From JALSRD01 sp964476595 (GTDB lineage Bacteria > Desulfobacterota > Desulfobacteria > Desulfobacterales > JALSRD01), in contig CAYZCL010000140.1 of the NCBI GenBank assembly GCA_964476595.1, positions 1 through 6,786 of the forward strand: a stretch of 6,786 nucleotides of DNA, given 5' to 3'. Shown one piece after another: positions 1 to 6,282 of the stretch. Every line of letters starts with the position of its first letter. The first letter of the stretch is position 1. A program made the position numbers and the translations under genes. Under the pieces are notes generated by a model that was given only the letters and a program-made list of their open reading frames with translations, ran no database searches and had not been told where the DNA came from.

Positions 1-146
1 TCGAGCAGAACATGCGGCCGCAGCCGGAGGAGTACGCCAGAATCCGCGAGATCAACGCCGGCCTGCTGGAAGTCGACGAGGAAGAGGCCGACAACATGGA
101 CCTGGGCAAGAACGAGTGCGCCGCCTCCGCGGCGCAAACGACTTAG
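1..146 (+). CDS. C-terminal end of an unidentified protein (5' truncated by window)
   Basis: An open frame enters from the left edge (first complete codon at base 3) and ends at TAG 144-146, giving 47 residues. The visible tail is hydrophilic and acidic, with a run of Asp/Glu around the middle (VDEEEADNMDLG), one cysteine and an Ala/Thr-rich end. No domain or motif is visible and I do not recognise the family. The codons show the G/C third-position preference of the neighbouring genes, which supports real coding. The stop lies only 21 bases before the next start codon, so the two genes are probably cotranscribed. It could be a corrinoid or C1-metabolism protein given the downstream methyltransferase, but that is only a guess from position. 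Confidence 0.6.
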   Translation, partial: EQNMRPQPEEYARIREINAGLLEVDEEEADNMDLGKNECAASAAQTT

Positions 147-167
147 CACTTTCTTAGGGAGACGACT

Positions 168-1190
168 ATGCCCATCCCCGGCAACCTGCTGACCACCGCC
201 ATGGCGGTGATGCCCCACACCGATCCGGACCGCGCACTGGAAGTGGCGCTGTCGGTAGATGTCCCCTTCTGGCCCCAGCTGCCCAACTATGACTACCACG
301 AGGACATGTATGTCCAGGCCGCCGAGCACTTTCCGGGTATTCTTCTCGACCTGGAGGCGCGCACGCTGCGCTTTTCCATGGACAAGTTCATCGTCGAACT
401 GGAAGAAGCATTGGGGCACTTCGACGATCCGGACTGGTTCGACATCACCCCGGAGTTCTCGGTGGTCTATCACCGCTTCCTGTCCCTGGACCTGTCCGAC
501 CGCCCCGCCATCCGGGGGCAGCTGGAGGGGCCTATCAGCTTCGGGTTCAACATCCTGGACCAGGACGACCGCCCGATCCTGTTCGACGACACGGTGCGGC
601 CCTTCATGTTCGAGTTCATGGCCAAACGCATCAACGTGCAGCTCGAGCGGCTCAAAGCGCGCAACGACAACGCCTTTATGTTCGTCGACGAGCCCGGCCT
701 GCAATTTCTTTTCTCGGCCCTGGCGGGTTACGGTGACCGCAAAGCCAAGGAGGACCTGGAGCTGTTTTTCTCCATGATCGAGCGCCCCCGCGGCATCCAC
801 CTGTGCGGCAATCCCGACTGGGATTTTCTGCTGGGCCTGGACATGGACGTGCTCTCCATGGACATTTACACCAATGCGGAAATCTTCCAGTCCTACGCCG
901 GCTCCGTCAAGCGTTTCCTGGAGAAGGACAACGTCATCGTGTGGGGCATCGTGCCCACCGGCTTCGAGGCCTTCGAGAAAGAGGAGATCGGGTCGTTGAC
1001 CGAACAACTGGAGAGCGTGTGGCGCGTGCTGTGGGACAAGGGGGTCGACCGTGAACACATGCTCGCGCGGAGCATGCTGTCGCCGGCCACCTGCTGCTTG
1101 GTCAATCCGGACCGTGAAAAGACCGTGGAAAAGGCCTTTGCCACGGTACAGAAGCTCTCCGAGAACCTGCGGCAAAAGTACGGCCTCTGA
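168..1190 (+). CDS. Stand-alone MetE-type (core methionine synthase-like) zinc methyltransferase
   Basis: 340 residues in the UROD/MetE-like TIM-barrel superfamily, corresponding to only the C-terminal catalytic half of cobalamin-independent methionine synthase. Visible features: an N-terminal PHTDP motif (16-20) and FWPQLP (34-39), typical of short core MetE proteins; FVDEPGL (172-178), matching the DEP motif of MetE; H211-L-C213 followed by GNPDWD, matching the zinc-binding HxC; and C309/C310 near the C-terminus, matching the last zinc cysteine. The position of MetE's zinc-ligand glutamate appears to be D232 (VLSMD). Known family members move a methyl group to homocysteine; those without the folate half use methylcobalamin or corrinoid proteins instead of methyl-tetrahydrofolate. 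Making methionine is therefore the likely role, but another thiol acceptor is possible. It is probably cytoplasmic, with no signal peptide. The ATG start is supported by AGGGAG at 156-161, six bases upstream. It probably shares an operon with the upstream gene fragment. Confidence 0.82.
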   Translation: MPIPGNLLTTAMAVMPHTDPDRALEVALSVDVPFWPQLPNYDYHEDMYVQAAEHFPGILLDLEARTLRFSMDKFIVELEEALGHFDDPDWFDITPEFSVVYHRFLSLDLSDRPAIRGQLEGPISFGFNILDQDDRPILFDDTVRPFMFEFMAKRINVQLERLKARNDNAFMFVDEPGLQFLFSALAGYGDRKAKEDLELFFSMIERPRGIHLCGNPDWDFLLGLDMDVLSMDIYTNAEIFQSYAGSVKRFLEKDNVIVWGIVPTGFEAFEKEEIGSLTEQLESVWRVLWDKGVDREHMLARSMLSPATCCLVNPDREKTVEKAFATVQKLSENLRQKYGL

Positions 1191-1231
1191 AACCCTTTCG
1201 CCTTTCCCGTGTACCAATGGGTCCGGATGAT

Positions 1232-1288
1232 GCAGCGGGCACACCGGACAGACGCGACCGCTGCTTGCGATTGCCCCGGCTGCAGCGG
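1232..1288. repeat. Three alternating copies of a 7-base motif upstream of the promoter
   Basis: GCAGCGG occurs at 1232-1238 and 1282-1288, with its exact reverse complement CCGCTGC at 1258-1264 between them (start-to-start spacing 26 and 24). The outer copies extend to the direct repeat TGCAGCGG. The middle copy can pair with either outer copy but not both, so two exclusive 7-bp stems are possible. The set ends ten bases before the -35 box at 1298. It could be an operator for a dimeric regulator, a processing hairpin at the end of the upstream transcript, or chance in GC-rich DNA. The same gap also holds the inverted pair GTCCGG 1221-1226 / CCGGAC 1244-1249. I see no U-tract after any of these stems, so no convincing intrinsic terminator follows the methyltransferase gene. 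Confidence 0.35.
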
Positions 1289-1297
1289 ACAACCCGG

Positions 1298-1327
1298 TTG
1301 ACACTTCCCGGTGGAAAAAGGTAGATT
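1298..1327 (+). promoter_or_regulatory. Predicted sigma-70-type promoter for the fusion gene and pta
   Basis: A perfect -35 hexamer TTGACA (1298-1303) is followed after 18 bases by TAGATT (1322-1327), which matches the TATAAT consensus at four of six positions including the first T, second A and last T. Transcription would begin near 1334 and leave an untranslated leader of about 80 bases before the ATG at 1414. The position, in the only sizeable intergenic gap and pointing towards the fusion gene, supports it. This is a consensus match by eye, with no experimental support. Confidence 0.55.
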
Positions 1328-1399
1328 GCGGACAGCAGGTGGACCGTATCCCGCCTCTTTGCCCATGCCGCCACCGAACCATTGCACAGCAGCGCAACC

Positions 1400-1405
1400 G
1401 GAGGG
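1400..1405 (+). promoter_or_regulatory. Ribosome binding site that fixes the start at 1414
   Basis: GGAGGG lies eight bases before the ATG at 1414. It selects this start over an in-frame ATG at 1339, which would add 25 residues (MDRIPPLCPC...) that resemble no CoA-transferase N-terminus and would begin only a few bases after the predicted transcription start. Confidence 0.75.
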
Positions 1406-1413
1406 ATCCCATC

Positions 1414-3321
1414 ATGAGTTATTCACTATACTGGGCCGACAGCTATCCCAAAAAACTGTGCCCCGCCGCCAAGGCGATGGAGATCATCCGGCCGGGCCAA
1501 CGGATTTTCATTGGTTCGGCCTGCGGTGAGCCCCAGGAGCTGGTGCGCGCCCTGTCCGCGGCGGCTTCGCGGCTGAGCGGGCTGGAGATCGTGCGCATGA
1601 TGAGCCAGGAAACCACCTCGCTGACCGAAATTGCCAACCGCACCCGGGATTTCAACCTGAGCATACGCAACATCTACCTGGGGACCGCCGAAACCGAGAG
1701 CGTAGCCAAGAAAAAGCGCTTTATCACGCCGGTGAACATGTCCGAGGTTCCGAGCCTGTTCAAGGCGCGCAAACTGCCCATCGATGTGGCGCTGGTACAG
1801 GTCTCGCCTCCCGACGATTTCGGGTGGATGAGCCTGGGCATTTCGGTGGACGTCACCCTGGCGGCCGCTTCGGCGGCGCGGCACGTTATCGTGCAGGTCA
1901 ACCCGCGTATGCCACGGGTGCTCGGCCAGAGTTTCATTCACGTCAGCGACGTGGCGTGCATCGTGGAGCACGAAGAGCCCCTGGTGGCCGTGACCCCGCG
2001 GGCGCCGGCGGGACAGTCCGCCGATGTGGCCGCCCAGATCGGTCGGCACATCGCCAGGCTTATCGAGGACGGCGCCACTCTCCAGATCGGCCTGGATGCC
2101 GCTTCCCAGGCCACCATGCAGGCCCTGGCGGAGAAAAATGACCTGGGCTTTCATTCCCAGTACATCACCGATGACGCCATGCACCTGTTCGCCAAAGGCG
2201 TCATCACCAACCGCCGTAAGGGCTTTAACGAGGGAAAACTGGTGGCCTCGGCGGGTATCGGGAGTCACCACCTTTACGAGTTTCTGGACGACAACCCGGC
2301 CGTGGAGTTTCGTCCGTCGGACTATGTCAATGACCCCTTCGTAATTTCCCGGCACTACCGTATGGTCTCCATGAACGTGGCGCGGCGCATCGACCTGACG
2401 GGGCAAGTGGCCTGTGAGGCTGATCCCCAGACCTTTTTTGCAGGCATCTCCGGTATTCCGGACTTCGTGCGCGGTGCCAAGAGCGCCCCGGGCGGCAAAT
2501 CGATTCTCATGTTGCCGTCCACCACTCCGGACGGCAAGGCCAGCAATATCGTTCCCGTGTGCCGTGAGCTGGCGGTGGTGGTGCCCCGCGGGGACGTGCA
2601 GTTCGTGGTTACCGAGTACGGCGCCGCCAACCTTGCGGGCAAGAGTCTCCAGGAACGTGCGCTGGCCATGATCAGCATCGCCCATCCTGATTTCCGCGAT
2701 GAGCTGTTCGAGGCGGCCAAGGATATGGAACTCATCGGCAGGGAGCGCAGCCTGGGCGAGGCGGTGCGGGCCGTGTACCCGGTCCAGCTGGAGGAAGTTT
2801 TTACCGTCGACGGTGAGCAGATCACCATTCGGCCGGCCAAACCCGTTGACGAGCGGCGTATCCAGGAGCATTATTACAATCTGGACAAGAACGACGTCTT
2901 CCTGCGTTTTTTCCATGACAAGACCAGCTTCAGCCGTTCCGAGATCGAACCCATGTCCCTGACGGACTATGTGCGCGACCTGACGCTTATCGCCGTGGTG
3001 GGTGAGTTCGGCTTCGACCGCGTAGTCGGTGTGGGTGAGTACCTGCTCATCGAACAGGACAACATGGCCGAGGTGGCCTTTTCGGTGGACAAGGAATACC
3101 GTCACAAGGGGCTGGCCAAACGCCTTTTGCACAAGCTGGCTGACGCGGCAAGGGAAAATCATATCTCCGGACTGATGGCCATCACGGCGGTCGACAACAA
3201 GGCCATGATCAACCTTTTCAAGAGCCTGCCTTACAAGGTCAAGACCACTTTCAGCGACGGCGACGTCATCCTGACCTGTCGCTTCGATGAGATGAAAGAG
3301 GCACCGGCCATCACCGGCTGA
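1414..3321 (+). CDS. Acetyl-CoA hydrolase/CoA-transferase domain fused to a GNAT acetyltransferase
   Basis: 635 residues, two domains. Residues about 12-465 form an acetyl-CoA hydrolase/4-hydroxybutyrate CoA-transferase-type domain: CGEPQELV (37-44), VSPPDDFGWMSLG (130-142), SFIHVSDV (173-180), KGVITNRRK (261-269), LPSTTPDGKASNIVP (367-381) and YGAANLAGKSLQERA (402-416) are all family motifs. Residues about 470-625 form a GNAT N-acetyltransferase domain starting TIRPAKPVDE, with the acetyl-CoA-binding R-x-x-G-x-A loop at R563-HKG566-LA568 and E553 as a candidate general base. Two active-site positions of the first domain are unusual: the expected catalytic glutamate of the H-S-E motif is Q249 (LGFHSQYITD, codon CAG 2158-2160), and the usual GIGGQ-x-DF motif reads GISGIPDF (344-351). 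It may therefore not be a working CoA-transferase. The GNAT part resembles the one in Pat-type protein lysine acetyltransferases. It is probably cytoplasmic. pta follows directly, so the two are probably cotranscribed. Confidence is high for the domains, low for the reaction. Confidence 0.88.
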   Translation: MSYSLYWADSYPKKLCPAAKAMEIIRPGQRIFIGSACGEPQELVRALSAAASRLSGLEIVRMMSQETTSLTEIANRTRDFNLSIRNIYLGTAETESVAKKKRFITPVNMSEVPSLFKARKLPIDVALVQVSPPDDFGWMSLGISVDVTLAAASAARHVIVQVNPRMPRVLGQSFIHVSDVACIVEHEEPLVAVTPRAPAGQSADVAAQIGRHIARLIEDGATLQIGLDAASQATMQALAEKNDLGFHSQYITDDAMHLFAKGVITNRRKGFNEGKLVASAGIGSHHLYEFLDDNPAVEFRPSDYVNDPFVISRHYRMVSMNVARRIDLTGQVACEADPQTFFAGISGIPDFVRGAKSAPGGKSILMLPSTTPDGKASNIVPVCRELAVVVPRGDVQFVVTEYGAANLAGKSLQERALAMISIAHPDFRDELFEAAKDMELIGRERSLGEAVRAVYPVQLEEVFTVDGEQITIRPAKPVDERRIQEHYYNLDKNDVFLRFFHDKTSFSRSEIEPMSLTDYVRDLTLIAVVGEFGFDRVVGVGEYLLIEQDNMAEVAFSVDKEYRHKGLAKRLLHKLADAARENHISGLMAITAVDNKAMINLFKSLPYKVKTTFSDGDVILTCRFDEMKEAPAITG

Positions 3322-3341
3322 TGCCACAACGGGAAAACATT

Positions 3342-5450
3342 ATGCGACAGAGCCTTTATATCATGGCACAGGAACACCGCAGCGGCAAATCCGCCGTGGT
3401 GCTGGGCATCATGCATCTTCTGATGACCGGCATCCCCGAGGTCGCCTTTTTCCGGCCGGTGATCGAACCGGAGGCGGAAGGCCGCCGGGATCATGACATC
3501 GGTCTCGTGCTCAGCGAATTCAAGCTGGACATGCCTTACGAGGACACCTATGCCTGCACCATGGACGAAGCCATGAACCTGGTCTCTTCGGGCAGGGGTG
3601 ACCAGTTGATCGAGAAAGTGCTGTCCAAGTTTTCGACGTTGCGTGCCAGGTATGATTTCGTGCTCTGCGAGGGCAGCGATTTTCAGGGGCCGGATCAGAA
3701 TTTCGAGTACGATCTCAATCTGGAGATCGCCGGGGCCATGGGCACACCTGTGCTGGCGGTGACCAGTGGTTTCGGCAAGAGCCCCGGCGAAACCCTGGAG
3801 TCCACCCGACTGACCCTGGAAGCCATGCTCCAGGCGGAACTTGAGGTATTGGCGGTGATCATCAACCGTTTCAATGCCCCTGACGGTCAGGACGTTCCCC
3901 GGCAGCTGGAAGTCAAGAGCCCTTCCGGCACGGTGGCCATTCCCGCCTGGGTGATACCGGAAAAGCCGAACCTGGACAAGCCCACCTTGGCCGACCTGAT
4001 CGACGGAATGGATGCCGAGCCGTTGTACGGGGCCGAGGGGCTCGACGCCCTGGTGGACAGCTACATCGTGGCCGCCATGAAGATGCACAACTTTCTCGAG
4101 TACTTGAAGCCCGGCGCGCTGGTGATCACGCCCGGCGATCGCTCGGACATCCTGCTGAGCAGCCTGGTCTCCCGCATTTCCGGCAACTACCCCGACATCT
4201 CCGGCATCCTGCTGACCGGCGGCCTGCTGCCGGAAAAGAGCATCCGGCGCCTGATTGAGGGCTGCATAGAGTTTCCCACTCCGGTGCTGACCGTCAAAAC
4301 CCCCACTTACGAAACCGCTCGGCGTCTCGGACGGTTGCGAAGCCGAATCAACCCCGGGGATCAGCGGCGCATCGCTTCGGCCCTGGGGCTTTTCGAGGCC
4401 CACGTCGATGCCGAGGCACTGAAGCGGCAGTTCCAGGCCACCAAGCCTGAGAAAATCACCCCCAAGATGTTCGAATTCAGTCTGGTGCAGCGGGCGCGAA
4501 GCAACCGGCAGCGCGTGGTGCTGCCGGAGGGCACCGAGGACCGTATCCTGCGCGCCGCCGATATTCTGCTGCGGCGCGATGCCGCCGACCTGATCCTGCT
4601 GGGCGACGAGGATCGTATCCGCGTTCGTATATCCCAGATGGGACTGCGCCTGGACAAGGCGGTCATCATGGATCATCGCAAGTCCCCGCACCTGGACGAG
4701 TACATCGATACCTACCTGGCGCTGCGCCGTCACAAGGGCATCGTGCGCGATGACGCCCGGGACGCCATGAGCGACGCCACCTATTTTGCTACTATGATGG
4801 TGTATTTCGATCACGCCGACGCCATGGTTTCGGGATCCATCAACACCACGGCCCACACCATCCGGCCGGCCTTTGAGATCATCAAGACCCAGCCGGGCGC
4901 CACCATCGTCTCCAGCGTCTTTTTCATGTGCCTGCGCAGCCGCGTGCTGGTTTTCGGCGACTGCGCCGTCAATCCCAACCCCACGGCGCCCCAGCTGGCG
5001 GAGATCGCCATCCAGTCGGCCCGGACGGCCCGGACCTTCGGCATCGAACCGCTGGTGGCCATGGTCTCCTACTCGTCGGGGGCCTCCGGGCACGGCGAGG
5101 ACGTGGACCGGGTGCGCGAAGCCGTGGCCATCGCCCGGGAAAAGGCGCCGGAACTGGCGCTGGAGGGCCCCATCCAGTACGACGCCGCCATCGACCCCAC
5201 GGTGGCACGCACCAAGATGCCGGACAGCAAGGTGGCCGGCCGTGCCACGGTGTTCATCTTTCCGGACCTGAACACCGGCAACACCACTTACAAGGCGGTC
5301 CAGCGGGCGGCCCATGCCGTGGCCATCGGGCCGGTGCTGCAGGGCCTCAAGAAACCGGTCAACGACCTGTCGCGGGGCTGCACCGTGGCCGACATCGTCA
5401 ACACCGTGGCCATCACGGCCATCCAGGCCCAGCAGGTCGACGCGCAATAG
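3342..5450 (+). CDS. pta: Phosphate acetyltransferase, long (class II) form
   Basis: Catalyses reversible acetyl transfer between CoA and phosphate (acetyl-CoA + phosphate to acetyl-phosphate + CoA), normally paired with acetate kinase; no ackA lies in this window. The 702 residues match the usual 700-720 of three-domain Pta: an N-terminal P-loop/dethiobiotin-synthetase-like domain (about 1-210) with RSGKSAV (13-19); a DRTGG-type domain (about 215-325) with PGDRSDILL (264-272) and LTGG (291-294); and the catalytic PTA_PTB domain (about 375-700). The catalytic domain carries VLPEGTEDR (393-401), MVSGSINTTAHT (495-506), FPDLNTGNTTYKAVQR (640-655) and NDLSRG (674-679). S677, R678 and D684 have the spacing of the active-site Ser, Arg and Asp known from Methanosarcina Pta. 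I chose ATG 3342 (MRQSLYIMAQ, preceded by CGGGAA at 3330-3335) because it fits family N-termini; ATG 3321, which overlaps the previous stop codon, would add seven residues. The tight spacing implies translational coupling with the fusion gene. Confidence 0.95.
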   Translation: MRQSLYIMAQEHRSGKSAVVLGIMHLLMTGIPEVAFFRPVIEPEAEGRRDHDIGLVLSEFKLDMPYEDTYACTMDEAMNLVSSGRGDQLIEKVLSKFSTLRARYDFVLCEGSDFQGPDQNFEYDLNLEIAGAMGTPVLAVTSGFGKSPGETLESTRLTLEAMLQAELEVLAVIINRFNAPDGQDVPRQLEVKSPSGTVAIPAWVIPEKPNLDKPTLADLIDGMDAEPLYGAEGLDALVDSYIVAAMKMHNFLEYLKPGALVITPGDRSDILLSSLVSRISGNYPDISGILLTGGLLPEKSIRRLIEGCIEFPTPVLTVKTPTYETARRLGRLRSRINPGDQRRIASALGLFEAHVDAEALKRQFQATKPEKITPKMFEFSLVQRARSNRQRVVLPEGTEDRILRAADILLRRDAADLILLGDEDRIRVRISQMGLRLDKAVIMDHRKSPHLDEYIDTYLALRRHKGIVRDDARDAMSDATYFATMMVYFDHADAMVSGSINTTAHTIRPAFEIIKTQPGATIVSSVFFMCLRSRVLVFGDCAVNPNPTAPQLAEIAIQSARTARTFGIEPLVAMVSYSSGASGHGEDVDRVREAVAIAREKAPELALEGPIQYDAAIDPTVARTKMPDSKVAGRATVFIFPDLNTGNTTYKAVQRAAHAVAIGPVLQGLKKPVNDLSRGCTVADIVNTVAITAIQAQQVDAQ

Positions 5451-5467
5451 GCCGGCCGGAAGGCGGT

Positions 5468-5485
5468 CCCGCCCGTGGGGGCGGG
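5468..5485 (+). other. GC-rich hairpin after pta
   Basis: CCCGCCC (5468-5474) and GGGCGGG (5479-5485) form a perfect seven-base-pair stem with a four-base loop, 18 bases after the pta stop codon. The stem is very stable, but only two T residues follow, so it is not a canonical intrinsic terminator. It may attenuate transcription or protect the 3' end of the pta message while letting some reading into the downstream genes. Confidence 0.5.
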
Positions 5486-5531
5486 TTCGCTGGAGTTCGT
5501 CCAGAAAACGCCTCTTTGGCCGAAGACATAC

Positions 5532-5537
5532 GGAGGT
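5532..5537 (+). promoter_or_regulatory. Ribosome binding site that fixes the FAH-family start at 5547
   Basis: GGAGGT, a near-perfect Shine-Dalgarno sequence, sits nine bases before ATG 5547. It rules against an in-frame GTG at 5475, which lies in the loop of the hairpin and would add 24 residues not expected in this family. Confidence 0.8.
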
Positions 5538-5546
5538 ATATCGTCC

Positions 5547-6254
5547 ATGGTCACACTGCCGATCCACGGAAGCCGCGAGCACTACCCCGTCAATCCCACC
5601 AAGATCATCGCCCTGGGCCTGAACTACCGCGACCACATTGCCGAGAGCCACTCCGTCAAGGTGCAGGGGTTCACCGACGAGATTCCCGCGGAACCCATCC
5701 TGTTTCCCAAGACGCCCAACGTGCTCGTCGGCCCCGGCGAACCCATCGTGATCCCGCGTTTCCTGAAGGATTACGGCTTCGAGGAGCCCCGCGTGGACCA
5801 CGAGGCCGAGCTGGCCCTGATCATCGCCGACCGCTGCAAGGACGTGCCCGTGGAAGACGCCCTGGCGCACGTCTTCGGCTACACCTGCATGAACGACGTC
5901 AGCCAGCGCAACCTGCAGACCGGCGACAAGTCCGGCTGGTTCCGGGGAAAATCGCTGGACACCTTCGGCCCCATCGGACCGCAGGTGGTGCTGCCCGCCG
6001 ACATCGGCGACCCCCAGGCGCTGGACATCCGCTGCCGGCTGAACGGCAAAGTGACCCAGCAGTCCAACACGCGGCACATGATCTTTACCCTCCCCGAGAT
6101 CATCGCCTTCGTGTCGCGCAACTTCACCCTCATGCCGGGGGACATCATCCTGACGGGAACCCCCAGCGGCGTGGGGCCGCTGCATCGCGGGGACGTGGTG
6201 CAGGTGGAGATCGAAAACATCGGCGTACTGGAAAACCCCGTCGTCGAAGAGTAG
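5547..6254 (+). CDS. Fumarylacetoacetate hydrolase (FAH) family protein, acylpyruvase-like
   Basis: 235 residues, the size of single-domain FAH enzymes such as FAHD1/YcgM. Family motifs are complete: GLNYRDHIAES (24-34), EPILFPKTPN (49-58), HEAELALI (85-92), NDVSQR (116-121), GKSLDTFGPIGP (134-145), IFTLPEIIAFVS (179-190) and GDIILTGTPSGVG (198-210). E86, E88 and D117 fit the divalent-metal triad; H30 and E33 match the catalytic lid pair of human FAHD1 as I remember it, and K135 the conserved active-site lysine. Known members cleave C-C bonds next to a 2-oxo acid (acylpyruvate hydrolysis, oxaloacetate decarboxylation) or isomerise and decarboxylate aromatic-degradation products such as 2-hydroxyhepta-2,4-diene-1,7-dioate. 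The catalytic residues look intact but the substrate cannot be assigned. The next gene starts 28 bases after this stop, suggesting cotranscription. Confidence 0.88.
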   Translation: MVTLPIHGSREHYPVNPTKIIALGLNYRDHIAESHSVKVQGFTDEIPAEPILFPKTPNVLVGPGEPIVIPRFLKDYGFEEPRVDHEAELALIIADRCKDVPVEDALAHVFGYTCMNDVSQRNLQTGDKSGWFRGKSLDTFGPIGPQVVLPADIGDPQALDIRCRLNGKVTQQSNTRHMIFTLPEIIAFVSRNFTLMPGDIILTGTPSGVGPLHRGDVVQVEIENIGVLENPVVEE

Positions 6255-6282
6255 CGCCGCGGTCGGCGGAAAGGGGGGTGCC

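Noticed and set aside
1326..1344. GCGGACA recurring at 1285-1291 and 1328-1334
   Set aside because: A seven-base repeat across the promoter; too short and GC-rich to separate from chance, with no symmetry.
1339..1413. Upstream ATG at 1339 for the CoA-transferase-GNAT gene
   Set aside because: It has no good ribosome binding site, lies almost at the predicted transcription start and adds 25 residues foreign to the family. ATG 1414 has GGAGGG at ideal spacing.
1426..3327. A 633-codon open frame on the minus strand
   Set aside because: It mirrors almost exactly the CoA-transferase-GNAT gene and has the same biased shadow composition, so it is explained by codon bias of the real gene.
3321..3341. 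ATG 3321 overlapping the preceding stop codon as pta start
   Set aside because: Possible by stop-start coupling, but its ribosome binding site is poor and the seven extra residues are not expected before the LYI strand. ATG 3342 is preferred, though this is not certain.
5475..5546. GTG 5475 as start of the FAH-family gene
   Set aside because: It sits in the loop of a stable hairpin and adds 24 non-family residues, whereas ATG 5547 follows GGAGGT.
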